64,000 bases of DNA, from NCBI RefSeq assembly GCF_963678635.1, contig NC_087063.1:2952580-3016579 (forward strand), given 5' to 3'. This stretch comes from Symsagittifera roscoffensis. Its lineage: Eukaryota > Xenacoelomorpha > Acoela > Convolutidae. Made by a program: the position numbers and the translations under genes. The notes under the pieces are model-generated. The model saw only the letters and a list, made by a program, of their open reading frames with translations, made no database searches and was not told the DNA's origin. Shown piece after piece: positions 35,556 through 49,300 of the stretch; positions within the stretch are counted from its first letter, which is position 1, and the number at the start of each line of letters is the position of its first letter.

Positions 35556-38081
35556 AAATACATTTATGAGCTTGATAACTACTTTAAAAAAATGAAGTTT
35601 TTTTAAGTATCAAATCAATAGTCAAATCTCGGTAGTCCACTAAGACTGGAGTGAAATGAACCGAAATTCAATGTTCAATGTTTAGGTACACACTATTTAC
35701 AAATTACCGAACATCCATATACACAATTTACATGGGCGGTACACATATTTTGTACAGATTAAATACAGATTTACTACATGATGTGCAAAGATTATGCATT
35801 AATTTTCTTGAATATCAATTATTTTGAAAAAATTTAATACAAAATTTAAGGCTTGTTTTTCTGTTGACTTTTCATGCTGATGTTTAGGCTGAGGTGAAAA
35901 AATTATAAAATCTAATGATTGCAGCATTAAAGCTATAGGAATTTATTTTAGCATTAACTTCGTTTCTCTTACGTTTAGTTGGTAGATTTCCTTAAGGGTT
36001 TTGACCATTTCATTAGTCAAATACTCTCATGATTCAGTTCATCTTTGCGTTGTGGTCTTACATAGAAGATATACTTTTTGGATTTATGGAATTCGGACTT
36101 GGGGTTGGAAAAGAGGGCGATAGTTGAAAATTTTGACCAACTCTAACTTGCCAAAATTTTATCAAGTTTAAAACATGCGTTAAAAAGTGACTTTCAATCT
36201 ATTGTTTCGATCAGAGAAGGAACTATGTTTCTGCTGTGTTTTAGTTTTTAACCCTCCTCAGCAAATAATCAGGAAAAAAATCAGGGTCTTCTGTTGTGTT
36301 TCTATTTGTTACCTCTTACCCCCAAAAATCAAGTTTTTTTCAGAATTTGATTCATCTACTTTGACGTTTGCTTACTTTGAGTTAGAGGTTTCACTATCGT
36401 TTTTTGCGTTTGCCCTCGATTTGATTTTATTGAATTTATGCTTGATTGTTTTTCAACAGTGAGAGCACTTGATGAAAATTGGGGAGTTTATATTAAAATT
36501 TTGAATTCAACTTTAAGGTTAAGCAATGAAATTGATTTTTTTGAAAAAAAACGAATGATTGATTAAAATCGAGCATTTTCCAAACCTATTTTTTGAAAAT
36601 AGAATGTTTCTTTTTAATTTATATCAATGTATCTTCTTCATTTGGTGGAAAAAATTAATTTTCTAAGAAAACAAAAAGAAGAATCGCTGACGGCTGTTCT
36701 GTTCAAACAACAGAGAAAAAATGGACCTCAATAAAATAATCAATTTATTCTCAAGTCGTGTTGCTATTTAATTTTGGTGAGATAAAAAGATCTGTAAGAG
36801 TTACTTAAGTTATTTCAGTTTTTTTTTACCGATTTTTTGAGCATTCGTTAAAAAAATTGCGCCAAGAAAGCCTTAAAAGAAACTTTACAAACAAAGTTTT
36901 GGGGCTAAAAACGTCATCGCGCTCATATTCGCTTGCTAGATTGACTCACTATAAGATTAAAATCAAAAAGTTTCAAACCGGTTTTTCATGACTGAAACAA
37001 ATTTGTAAAAGTTTAAAAATTTTTAGTGTCGTTCAAATCTCGACTGAAAAGACCTTAATATAGTATAACACTCCTCGACTCATTCGTATGATGATTATTT
37101 GATGCTGATTTTGTGTTGAAAAAAGAAGACGAAACAATTTTTCAGTCGTTGGCACAGAAGTGCCACGTTTTTTATAGATGACTAGCTAGAAATTTCAATT
37201 GGAGCACATCACTTTTTAACTATGCAGTCGGTAAAAATCCCCTTGTTCAATTTTTTTTTAAATGTATTTACTTTCCACAGGTTTAATTAATTGATAAAAA
37301 ACTACTTAATATTAGATTTCTTGAGAGCGGAATTGTTTGAATCGTAAATTTTGCTTCAGTTTGAAAAACAAATTGTTAATGAACAATTGAAAACGTTCGA
37401 AATGCTCAAAACTCTATTCATTCTGAAAATTGTATGGCTTGCGTTTTCTGATAAAGCGTTTTGACTTCTCTATTTGAGAACCGGGGTGCATGTGTGGTTA
37501 TCTGTGAGTAGGTACTTGTTTAATTAACCATGTTACAGCCATGAGGTAGATATTATGATTGCAACTTGTCACATTTTTTTGTCCAGTAATTTTTTGTGCA
37601 TTTGTTTTTTTTGAAAAATTTACACATGCTGAGCTCATTCTAAAAAAATCACTTATTCGCTTTCCAACTTTTTTCTCTAAATTTTTCCTTCTGAATAGCT
37701 ATTCAGATAAAAAAGCGAGACATTTTTACACCTTATTTTTTGAGTGGATAGAAATCAATTTGTTTGTGTTGTGAATATCATTTGAGTCCTACTTTATGCT
37801 CTCATGATGGTAGAAAATTAACTAAGGAAAGCAAACCCGATAATAATTTTATAATAACACTTATTTTGGTCCACGTTTTATTTTAAAAAAATGATGAATG
37901 CTAATTTGCAAGCAAAATTGGTAAACTTGAGCTTCTAAAAATTGAGTTTTCGTCGATTAGATTTTTTGACACGATTCTCATGTGTCGAAATGGTCAAAAA
38001 AGTGTTTTGAGGTCGAAATGATAAATTTTTTGTTAACAAGTTTGTATCTCGTGAATTATCCGCTTCATTGCGATAGAAAAG
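35556..38081. other. No gene seen
   Basis: AT-rich DNA with only short ORFs of unconvincing composition (for example 36187-36462, Phe-rich). No RNA gene or mobile-element end was recognised. Confidence 0.5.
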
Positions 38082-40087
38082 CGGTTATGGAGATTTCGTT
38101 AGAAAGCACAGTTTTTGCAAACGCTGAATTGCTGAATTAGTCCTTTATTGGGGTGGGAATTTTTTACTCAAGTGCTACAACAAGATTCATCAATTTCTAT
38201 TAGTTTCGTGGAACGAACAGGACATTTTTATCAACTTGGTTTTGCAATACAAAGATCCATAAATTGAAATATCACAGAAACCCTCAGAGCGACAATTTCA
38301 AAACAATAAGCTGAAAGTGAGCTCAAAAAACGGAGCCGAAAGCAACCAATTTTGAGTCATAATTATGGTGTAATTGCTATGACCACCGTTAGCTAAAAAT
38401 TAACTAACAACACTTCGCAGGACATTTTATTTTTTAGAATCAACTAATCATACATTCAAAAAATTGTGAGAAATTTCAAGTGTAGCGCTTGTAGTTCTTT
38501 GCAGTGAATGATGACTTTGAAAAATTAAATGTCAATGCAAAATGGTTTTTCTAATATTTTTTCTCCCTTGATGAGCCTCTTTAACCTTGATTTTGGCATT
38601 TTTAGGCGGTGTTGTTTGTAGAGAGGAAGTTGTGGAGATGCTGGTTTGCGGAGATGAAGTTGTTTAAATTTTTTTTCCGCGTATCGCTATTTTGTGATAT
38701 AATAGTCAGCATATACTGTTCTGATTTCAAATAGAAACAGAAACATGAACTATTTTATTGAGCTCACAAAGTGTGACGCCGCCGCCACCACAAAATAAAT
38801 ATGTTTTTATTCCCTTGCAAACGGAAGGGAAATGCTATTGGAATAATTCCTATAACGTTTTAAGCATTGAGAATTGAAACGACTAATCTCGTTCAATGCG
38901 AATAATAACGATTCCTCTCCTAAAATACGAGCACACGAAACATTCTTCTCGTAAAATACGAAAGTACGAATAGAGAATACGAAGTTAAGAAGTAACTTCT
39001 CATTTGATACGAAAAGTGGTACGATTTCCCATCTGAGTATAAATAGAAGCTCAAAACTACGGGAATTCATTCCCAACAATATCCCAACGGTTATGGAGAT
39101 TTCGTTAGAAAGCACAGTTTTTGCAAACGCTGAATTGCTGAATTAGTCCTTTATTGGGGTGGGAATTTTTTACTCAAGTGCTACAACAAGATTCATCAAT
39201 TTCTATTAGTTTCGTGGAACGAACAGGACATTTTTATCAACTTGGTTTTGCAATACAAAGATCCATAAATTGAAATATCACAGAAACCCTCAGAGCGACA
39301 ATTTCAAAACAATAAGCTGAAAGTGAGCTCAAAAAACGGAGCCGAAAGCAACCAATTTTGAGTCATAATTATGGTGTAATTGCTATGACCACCGTTAGCT
39401 AAAAATTAACTAACAACACTTCGCAGGACATTTTATTTTTTAGAATCAACTAATCATACATTCAAAAAATTGTGAGAAATTTCAAGTGTAGCGCTTGTAG
39501 TTCTTTGCAGTGAATGATGACTTTGAAAAATTAAATGTCAATGCAAAATGGTTTTTCTAATATTTTTTCTCCCTTGATGAGCCTCTTTAACCTTGATTTT
39601 GGCATTTTTAGGCGGTGTTGTTTGTAGAGAGGAAGTTGTGGAGATGCTGGTTTGCGGAGATGAAGTTGTTTAAATTTTTTTTCCGCGTATCGCTATTTTG
39701 TGATATAATAGTCAGCATATACTGTTCTGATTTCAAATAGAAACAGAAACATGAACTATTTTATTGAGCTCACAAAGTGTGACGCCGCCGCCACCACAAA
39801 ATAAATATGTTTTTATTCCCTTGCAAACGGAAGGGAAATGCTATTGGAATAATTCCTATAACGTTTTAAGCATTGAGAATTGAAACGACTAATCTCGTTC
39901 AATGCGAATAATAACGATTCCTCTCCTAAAATACGAGCACACGAAACATTCTTCTCGTAAAATACGAAAGTACGAATAGAGAATACGAAGTTAAGAAGTA
40001 ACTTCTCATTTGATACGAAAAGTGGTACGATTTCCCATCTGAGTATAAACAGAAGCTCAAAACTACGGGAATTCATTCCCAACAATA
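38082..40087. repeat. 1006-bp near-perfect tandem duplication
   Basis: CGGTTATGGAGATTTCG starts at 38082 and again at 39088. The two units (38082-39087, 39088 to about 40087) match base for base by eye except for very few positions, such as TATAAATAG versus TATAAACAG (39044 and 40046). Each unit holds part of a diverged duplicon segment and the 5' part of an LTR-like sequence. Confidence 0.93.
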
Positions 40088-40333
40088 TCTCTTCTAACAC
40101 CAACACCACTCTCTTCAACCACCCCAACCAATCTCTAAAATAATATCTACTCTCAGTAAAAATATCTCTAATCTCACCGTTAAAATAGATATTGAGTCAA
40201 AAGGCAACTTGCTGTAAATTCATTCTAACTTCTTTTCTAATAAATTATTTCTCAGCGAATTTTAGATTTACTTTCTAAGATAGAAAGTAGAAAGGACCCT
40301 TTATTCCTAGCAAGCGTTTTGTCCGGCGCACAT
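39778..40333 (+). mobile_element. Probable solo LTR (first part also duplicated at 38771-39083)
   Basis: Begins TGTGACGCC and ends GGCGCACA, near-inverted termini of LTR type. It has a TATAAA box about 270 bp in and AATAAA-like TCTAATAAATT near 40239. Flanks on both sides (38480-38760 and 40370-40460) match consecutive parts of the giant inverted repeat arm (about 28640-28950), which supports an insertion there. No clear target duplication could be fixed, so the exact ends are uncertain. Confidence 0.45.
40035..40065 (+). promoter_or_regulatory. TATA-box core promoter candidate
   Basis: GAGTATAAACAGAAGC (and GAGTATAAATAGAAGC at 39041 in the other unit) lies downstream of repeated TACGAA-like motifs (about 39925-40020). 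This resembles a strong RNA polymerase II core promoter, probably of the LTR. Confidence 0.4.
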
Positions 40334-40369
40334 AGTGTTGCTAGCTCGTAATAATACTCATGAAAAATC

Positions 40370-40460
40370 GACAATGTTCCGATGTTTTTAGAACCCATAA
40401 TTGGTTACTCCAATTCGCTAACTTTTCTTCCCCGGTTCGAGGTTCTACGAAAAGACTGGT
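40370..40460. repeat. Diverged fragment of the inverted-repeat arm
   Basis: TTGGTTACTCCAATTCGCTA, ACTTTTCTTCC and CGAGGTTC..CGAAAAGACTGGT parallel 28890-28955 of the right arm. With 38480-38760 (parallel to 28640-28860) this marks another, older copy of the duplicon in direct orientation. Confidence 0.65.
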
Positions 40461-40654
40461 GCGACCCCCCTTTGGAAACTTCTGGTTGACGTGACTTTAC
40501 ATGAGCAATTCCAGACCAGCGCAGCCGACGTTTAGCAGTTCAAGACTGGGGCGACATAAGAAAACGGCGCAACAGCGTCAACTGAAAACTGTCAATTCCG
40601 GGCTGGTGCTAAGCAGAACAAGCCACCGTGACCGTCGCGACAGAACAAAAAGAT

Positions 40655-40940
40655 TAAAAGTATTTTTTCGAGTCGCATCATCAATCATTTCTCAAGTCGC
40701 GCCGTCAGTTTTTTTTCGTAATTCGCACCGCTTAAGTCATTTCTTAGGTAGTGTCGTTAGTTTTTTCTCAAGTTTTTCTCTCAAGTTCTGTCAGTATTTC
40801 GTCAACCGCGTAGCTGATTTTTTTTTGCTTTATTCGCGTGTCAGTTTTTCTTATGTCTCGTGTCAGTTTTTTTTCTTAAGTCGTGCCCTAAAATTCTTCT
40901 CAGAAGTCGCGTTATCAGTCTGTTCTCACTGACCTGCGTC
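40655..40940. repeat. Degenerate short tandem repeat (AAGTCGCG..GTCAGTTTTTT)
   Basis: Units of roughly 25-40 bp containing AAGTCGCGCCGTCAGTTTTTT-like sequence recur with strong divergence. The 143-codon ORF over it (40501-40932) has repetitive Ser/Phe-rich composition and is best explained by the repeat. Confidence 0.55.
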
Positions 40941-42160
40941 CTCCGCCGTGGCATCTTTGAGCACCGCCGTGGTGTCTTTTACCTATACAGCGGATACTAT
41001 AGCACATGGTTTTATAGCATATGCAAAAAGTTTCAATCAGTTTAAAACATTTGAAGGGTCTCTATAGTCTTTTAAGGGTTTCCATAGTCATTTAACCTCT
41101 GTTTTTTTCTCAAATTTTGAGCTTTAACAGAGACATATGGCCTGTATATCTCCAGTATTTATGTTGCCAAGCAATCATATGATTGCGGTTTCAAGTCTCT
41201 CGTGCGCCGCAGTTTGCAAAGTGAGCTCTAGCCTTGTGATAATAGCTTAATGAAAAATTCCTAGAGCATCAAATTGCAAAAGGTAAGTAACGTTGAAAAA
41301 CTAGAACAAGCATTTTCTGGTCCATATTTTGAACGAATGCTCAGATATGTATTCTTGTTTTCAGTTCAACTGCAGCATTCCAGTACCACGTCTTGCGAAG
41401 TTTTGCGAAGTTTTGCGAGCGCTTAAAGCTCGCAAAACTACTGCTTAAGATTTTTAAAAAATGTCTAAAAGGCGCGCTCAAACATTTACAAAACTTTTGC
41501 ATACTCCGCTTTGTATATTTGTTTATTTGGCGTATTTTATTACAAAAATGAGTCAATGTCGAATAACTTCAGAAATTTTTTCTTAATCAACCAAAAATAT
41601 CAAAATTAATAATTTCAATAAAAACGTTTGAATGAAAACGTTAGTCGGCTAAAGTTTTTAGTCAATCGAAAGTTCAAAACTAATTTAAATCCTTGGTAAT
41701 TCAACTGAGAAAACCCGACTAATTTTACTTTTTGTTTGACATTCTATTTGTCAAACATTAAACAGTTTCAAAACACACTGCATTTCATCAAAGGCGCCCA
41801 GGTGATCACACGAAATAAGTATCTAAAAACATTTAAAAAATTAATCAAGTAAAAACATTTAAACCGGTCAGATTCATAGTAACATTGGTTAACCAACTTT
41901 TATCAACCTAGCTGTATTTGTGTCTAGTCTATGTTGAATTAATAAGGTTTTGGTTCCGGAAAATATCGCTGCTCAATTGAATTGCTCTGGTTATAGCCCT
42001 CATGGTTAACGGGTAGCATGCTATAAACGTTGTTGCAAATGTTGTTACAAACCATTCGTTGTTACAATACATAGAACATTTTTTGCAAACGTAGTCCTTG
42101 TAATTTTGTCGGTTTTGTCACTGAGAGACAAGTTCCTCCCAAAAGAAACACTGGCATAAG
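40941..42160. other. No gene seen
   Basis: AT-rich DNA between the degenerate repeat and the claudin-like fragment. No convincing ORF or RNA gene. Confidence 0.5.
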
Positions 42161-42338
42161 TCTCTCTTGAGGCCAACGCATTTTTTCTGCTCATGGCAAA
42201 CTCATTTAAAACGGCGCGGATGCAGAAAATTGACTTTGAATTAATTCAAAACAATGATGATCACAGTTCTGGCTAAACGTGATAGTTTCCTGGGTTGGAA
42301 TGTTTCCAGCTGTGCTGGCTATACTTCCAATGACATGA
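42161..42338 (+). pseudogene. Fragment of a fourth claudin-like copy (D)
   Basis: 42167-42235 translates as EANAFFLLMANSFKTARM, matching the TM3 end of copies A-C (GANTVFLLLANLLQTAA). After a degraded intron-like gap, 42276-42338 translates as VIVSWVGMFPAVLAILPMT then TGA, matching the TM4 exon (IIPWLGWISAHLAVFPMAY). Exon 1 and TM2 are not recognisable. It is a strongly diverged relic that shows the family once had at least four copies here. Confidence 0.6.
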
Positions 42339-43289
42339 AATTTGCTCGAACCAATCTTTTTTTTTAAAAATTCAGAGCCTCAGTCAACTCAGAGGGGACA
42401 CCGATCTTAACCACAGATAATATTTTACTGATGCCAGAAGACAACTCCATAAAAATAATGAACAAATCTGAGTTCGTCCAGGTTTTGTTTATCAAGTTGA
42501 TCACAAACTGTTGTTTTCTTCACAAACACGTTGATCACAAAAAATGTAATTTTCTGAACCTTAAAAGTTTTAACCCCAATAGAAGAGTGCTAAAGAAGCG
42601 TTTAGATTTCAGCATCTCAAAGCACATCTTTTTTAAACATGGAAGTGTTTTTTTTTTGTTTTCAGATCTCTAAATAAATTTGATTCAAAAGCTGTTGAGG
42701 ATCAAAGGGAAAACGAATGGTATCTGCGGTTGTAGTGTGTGCACCAGTCGTGTTTTTTCCCTGTTTTTCATTCAAAATCTGCCAGCGTTTTAATTTCCCG
42801 AGAAGAGGGTATGACTTGACTTTCAGGATGTTTGTTTCAGACACTAACTTGAAACGACGTAGATCTCACAGATGTTTGCTTTGGTTTTCAAGACAAAAAT
42901 GTTTTTCATCTTTTTTTTGGCCGAACGAGTAGTTGGGGAAAAGGTTTTGAATTATATGGTTTAGTTAAACTAAGCCACGCGTTTATTGCTAATTTCCATA
43001 GTAAACATAATCTCTACTTAAAAAGGTTTCAAAAAATAACTTCAATGACTGGAAACACTAATATAATTTTCTTGCTTTCTGGTTTTGGATGATTTATACA
43101 CCCTGATAGGACATCGTACTGGGGCAAAAATTCGAATGTTCCGACGGACTATCCATGTATATCGAGTATGGTTTGGATTAAAAAGTTGATAAAGATATAA
43201 AAAAAATGAAAATACTTCAATTATTTTGAGAATTTATTTTTGAAACGTAAACCGCCACCAATTATTGAAAAGACGTCTCAAATGAAAAA
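42339..43289. other. Mostly unassigned; weak duplicon similarity near 43115-43150
   Basis: No gene seen. AATGTTCCGACGGAC near 43135 resembles the AATGTTCCGACTGCC of the hairpin boxes, but the stem-loop itself is not preserved. Confidence 0.4.
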
Positions 43290-43345
43290 TAAGCCTTATT
43301 TGAGTTTGGAACGGTTACTAAGACGGATTAAATCTCCGCGGACGT
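43290..43345. repeat. Duplicon boundary box (copy D) abutting the minisatellite
   Basis: ATAAGCC..TTGGAACGGTTACT followed by AAGACGGATTAAATCTCCGC parallels 17885-17943. Homology ends at about 43346 (GCGGACG). In the arms the equivalent point continues into the CGCGTTAAT motifs; here the minisatellite follows within about 10 bp. Confidence 0.7.
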
Positions 43346-43356
43346 TTGCCTCGTAA

Positions 43357-46300
43357 CTACACCAACTCCATCAACATTTGACCCTTTGTCCCTCTTCCCA
43401 CCACTACCATCAACATTTGACCCTTTGTCCCTCTTCCCACCACTACCATCAACATTTGACCCTTTGTCCCTCTTCCCACCACTACCATCAACATTTGACC
43501 CTTTGTCCCTCTTCCCACCACTACTATCAACATTTGACCCTTTGTCCCTCTTCCCACCACTACCCTCAACATTTGACCCTTTGTCCCTCTTCCCACCACT
43601 ACCATCAACATTTGACCCTTTGTCCCTCTTCCCATCACTACCATCAACATTTGAGACTTTGTCATTCCTCCCACCACTACCATCAACATTTGACATGTTG
43701 TCCTTAATCTCGCCACCAGTCGTCGACATTTGACCCTTCGTCCTTATTCCCGTCACCAGTCGTCAACATTTGACTCCTTGTTCCTCTTTCCACCAGTACC
43801 ATCAATATTTGACTCTATACCCCTCTTCCCACCACTACCATCAACATTTGACCCTTTGTCCCTCTTCCCGCCACTACCATCAACATTTGAGACTTTGTCA
43901 TTCCTCCCACCACTACCATCAACATTTGACATGTTGTCCCTCTTCCCATCACTACCATCAACATTTGAGACTTTGTCATTCCTCCCACCACTACCATCAA
44001 CATTTGACATATTGTCCTTAATCTCGCCACCAGTCGTCAACATTTGACCCTTCGTCCTTATTCCCGTCACCAGTCGTCAACATTTGACCCTTCGACCCTA
44101 TTACCACCACTACCATCAACATTTGAGCCTTTGTCTCTATTCCCACCACTACCATCAACATTTGACCCTTTGTCCCTCTTCCCACCACTACCATCAACAT
44201 TTGACCCTTTTTCCCTCTTCCCACCACTACCATCAACATTTGACATATTGTCCTTAATCTCGCCACCAGTCGTCAACATTTGACCCTTCGTCCTTATTCC
44301 CGTCACCAGTCGTCAACATTTGACCCTTCGACCCTATTACCACCACTACCATCAACATTTGAGCCTTTGTCTCTATTCCCACCACTACCATCAACATTTG
44401 ACCCTGTGTCCCTCTTCCCACCACTACCATCAACATTTGACCCTTTTTCCCTCTTCCCACCACTACCATCAACATTTGACTCCTTGTTCCTCTTTCCACC
44501 AGTACCATCAAAATTTGACTCTATACCCCTCTTCCCACCACTACCATCAACATTTGACCCTTTGTCCCTCTTCCCATCACTACCATCAACATTTGAGACT
44601 TTGTCATTCCTCCCACCACTACCATCAACATTTGACCTGTTGTCCTTAATCTCGCCACCAGTCGTCAACATTTGACCCCTTGTCCTTATTCCCGTCACCA
44701 GTCGTCAACATTTGACTCCTTGTTATTCTTTCCCCCAGTACCATCAATATTTGACTCTATACCCCTCTTCCCATCACTACCATCAACATTTGACCCTTTG
44801 TCCCTCTTCCCACCACTACCATCAACATTTGACCCTTTGTCCCTCTTCCCGCCACTACCATCAACATTTGACCCTTTGTCCCTCTTCCCACCACTACCAT
44901 CAACATTTGACCCTTTGTCCCTCTTCCCATCACTACCATCAAAATTTGAGACTTTGTCATTCCTCCCACCACTACCATCAACATTTGAGATGTTGTCCTT
45001 AATCTCGCCACCAGTCGTCAACATTTGACCCTTCGTCCTTATTCCCGTCACCAGTCGTCAACTTTTGACCCATCGACCCTATTACCACCACTACCATCAA
45101 CATTTGAGCCTTTGTCTCTATTCCCATCACTACCATCAACAATTGAGACTTTGTCATTCCTCCCACCACTACCATCAACATTTGAGATGTTGTCCTTAAT
45201 CTCGCCACCAGTCGTCAACATTTGACCCTTCGTCCTTATTCCCGTCACCAGTCGTCAACATTTGACTCCTTGTTCCTCTTTCACCCAGTACCATCAATAT
45301 TTGACTCTATACCCCTCTTCCCATCACTACCATCAACATTTGACCCTTTGTCCCTCTTCCCAGCACTACCATCAACATTTGACCCTTTGTTCCTCTTCCC
45401 GCCACTACCATCAACATTTGACCCTTTGTCCCTCTTCCCACCACTACCATCAACATTTGACCCTTTGTCCCTCTTCCTATCACTACCATCAACATTTGAG
45501 ACTTTGTCATTCCTCCCACCACTACCATCAACATTTGACCTGTTGTCCTTAATCTCGCCACCAGTCGTCAACATTTGACCCTTTGTCCTTATTCCCGTCA
45601 CCAGTCGTCAACATTTGACTCCTTGTTATTCTTTCCCCCAGTACCATCAATATTTGACTCTATACCCCTCTTCCCATCACTACCATCAACATTTGACCCT
45701 TTGTCCCTCTTCCCACCACTATCATCAACATTTGACCCTTTGTCCCTCTTCCCGCCACTACCATCAACATTTGACCCTTTGTCCCTCTTCCCACCACTAC
45801 CATCAACATTTGACCCTTTGTCCCTCTTCCCATCACTACCATCAAAATTTGAGACTTTGTCATTCCTCCCACCACTACCATCAACATTTGAGATGTTGTC
45901 CTTAATCTCGCCACCAGTCGTCAACATTTGACCCTTCGTCCTTATTCCCGTCACCAGTCGTCAACTTTTGACCCATCGACCCTATTACCACCACTACCAT
46001 CAACACTTGAGCCTTTGTCTCTATTCCCATCACTACCATCAACATTTGAGACTTTGTCATTCCTCCCACCACTACCATCAACATTTGAGATGTTGTCCTT
46101 AATCTCGCCACCAGTCGTCAACATTTGGCTCCTTGTTCCTCTTTCCCCCAGTACCATCAATATTTGACTCTATACCCCTCTTCCCATCACTACCATCAAC
46201 ATTTGACCCTTTGTCCCTCTTCCCAGCACTACCATCAACATTTGACCCTTTGTTCCTCTTCCCGCCACTACCATCAACATTTGACCCTTTGTCCCTCTTC

Positions 46301-49300
46301 CCACCACTACCATCAACATTTGACCCTTTGTCCCTCTTCCTATCACTACCATCAACATTTGAGACTTTGTCATTCCTCCCACCACTACCATCAACATTTG
46401 AGATGTTGTCCTTAATCTCGCCACCAGTCGTCAACATTTGACCCTTCGTCCTTATTCCCGTCACCAGTCGTCAACATTTGACTCCTTGTTCCTCTTTCCA
46501 CCAGTACCATCAAAATTTGACTCTATACCCCTCTTCCCACCACTACCATCAACATTTGACCCTTTGTCCCTCTTCCCATCACTACCATCAACATTTGAGA
46601 CTTTGTCATTCCTCCCACCACTACCATCAACTTTTGACATGTTGTCCTTAATCTCGCCACCAGTCGTCAACATTTGACCCTTCGTCCTTATTCCCGTCAC
46701 CAGTCGTCAACAATTGACTCCTTGTTCCTCTTTCCCCCAGTACCATCAATATTTGACTCTATACCCCTCTTCCCATCACGACCATCAAAATTTGACCCTT
46801 TGTCCCTCTTCCCACCACTACCATCAACATTTGACCCTTTGTCCCTCTTCCCGCCACTACCATCAACATTTGACCCTCTGTCCCTCTTCCCACCACTACC
46901 ATCAACATTTGACCCTTTGTCCCTCTTCCCATCACTACCATCAACATTTGAGACTTTGTCATTCCTCCCACCACTACCATCAACATTTGAGATGTTGTCC
47001 TTAATCTCGCCACCAGTCGTCAACATTTGACCCTTCGTCCTTATTCCCGTCACCAGTCGTCAACATTTAACCCATCGACCCTATTACCACTACTACCATC
47101 AACATTTAAGCCTTTGTCTCTATTCCCACCACTACCATCAACATTTGACCCTTTGTCCCTCTTCCCACCACTACCATCAACATTTGACCCTTTTTCCCTC
47201 TTCCCACCACTACCATCAACATTTGACCCTTTTTCCCTCTTCCCATCCTTACCATCAACATTTGAGACTTTGTCATTCCTCCCACCCCTACCATCAAAAT
47301 TTGACATGTTGTCCTTAATCTTACCACCAGTTGTCAACATTTGACCCTTCGTCCTTATTCCCGTCACCAGTCGTCAACATTTGACTCCTTGTTCCTCTTT
47401 CCACCAGTACCATCAAAATTTGACTATATACCCCTCTTCCCACCACTACCATCAACATTTGACCCTTTGTCCCTCTTCCCATCACTACCATCAACATTTG
47501 AGTTTTTGTCATTCCTCCCACCACTACCATCAACATTTGACATGTTGTCCTTAATCTCGCCACCAGTCGTCAACATTTGACCCTTCGTCCTTATTCCCGT
47601 CACCAGTCGTCAACATTTGACTCCTCGTTCCTCTTTCCACCAGTACCATCAATATTTGACTCTATACCCCTCTTCCCATCACTACCATCAACATTTGACC
47701 CTTTGTCCCTCTTCCCACCACTACCATCAACCTTTGACCCTTTGTCCCTCTTCCCACCACTACCATCAACATTTGACCCTTTGTCCCTCTTCGCACCACT
47801 ACCATCAACATTTGATCCTTTGTCCCTCTTCCCATCACTACCATCAACATTTGAGACTTTGTCATTCCTCCCACCACTACCATCAACATTTGACATGTTG
47901 TCCTTAATCTCGCCACCAGTCGTCAACATTTGATCCTTCGTCCTTATTCCCGTCACCAGTCGTCAACATTTGACCCTTCGACCCTATTACCACCACTACC
48001 ATCAACATTTGAGCCTTTGTCTCTATTCCCACCACTACCATCAACATTTGACCCTTTGTCCCTCTTCCCACCACTACCATCAACATTTGACCCTTTTTCC
48101 CTCTTCCCACCACTACCATCAACATTTGACCCTTTGTCCCTCTTCCCATCACTACCATCAACATTTGAGACTTTGTCATTCCTCCCACCACTACCATCAA
48201 CATTTGACATGTTGTCCTTAATCTCGCCACCAGTCGTCAACATTTGACCCTTCGTCCTTATTCCCGTCACCAGTCGTCAACATTTGACCCTTCGACCCTA
48301 TTACCACCACTACCATCAACATTTGAGCCTTTGTCTCTATTCCCACCACTACCATCAACATATGACCCTTTGTCCCTCTTCCCACCACTACCATCAACAT
48401 TTGACCCTTTGTCCCTCTTCCCACCACTACCATCAACATTTGATCCTTTGTCCCTCTTCCCATCACTACCATCAACATTTGAGACTTTGTCATTCCTCCC
48501 ACCACTACCATCAACATTTGACATGTTGTCCTTAATCTCGCCACCAGTCGTCAACATTTGACCCTTCGTCCTTATTCCCTTCACCAGTCGTCAACATTTG
48601 ACCCTTCGACCCTATTGCCACCACTACCATCAACATTTGAGCCTTTGTCTCTATTCCCACCACTACCATCAACATTTGACCCTTTGTCCCTCTTCCCACC
48701 ACTACCATCAACATTTGACCCTTTTTCCCTCTTCCCACCACTACCATCAACATTTGATCCTTTGTCCCTCTTCCCATCACTACCATCAACATTTGAGACT
48801 TTGTCAATCCTCCCACCACTACCATCAACATTTGACATGTTGTCCTTAATCTCGCCACCAGTCGTCAACATTTGACCCTTCGTCCTTATTCCCGTCACCA
48901 GTCGTCAACATTTGACCCTTCGACCCTATTACCACCACTACCATCAACATTTGAGCCTTTGTCTCTATTCCCACCACTACCATCAACATTTGACCCTTTG
49001 TCCCTCTTCCCACCACTACCATCAACATTTGACCCTTTGTCCCTCTTCCCATCACTACCATCAACATTTGAGACTTTGTCATTCCTCCCACCACTACCAT
49101 CAACATTTGACATGTTGTCCTTAATCTCGCCACCAGTCGTCAACATTTGACCCTTCGTCCTTATTCCCTTCACCAGTCGTCAACATTTGACCCTTCGACC
49201 CTATTACCACCACTACCATCAACATTTGAGCCTTTGTCTCTATTCCCACCACTACCATCAACATTTGACCCTTTGTCCCTCTTCCCACCACTACCATAAA

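Noticed and set aside
40501-40932. 143-codon ORF
   Set aside because: Covers a degenerate tandem repeat; Ser/Phe/Arg-rich repetitive composition and no domain.
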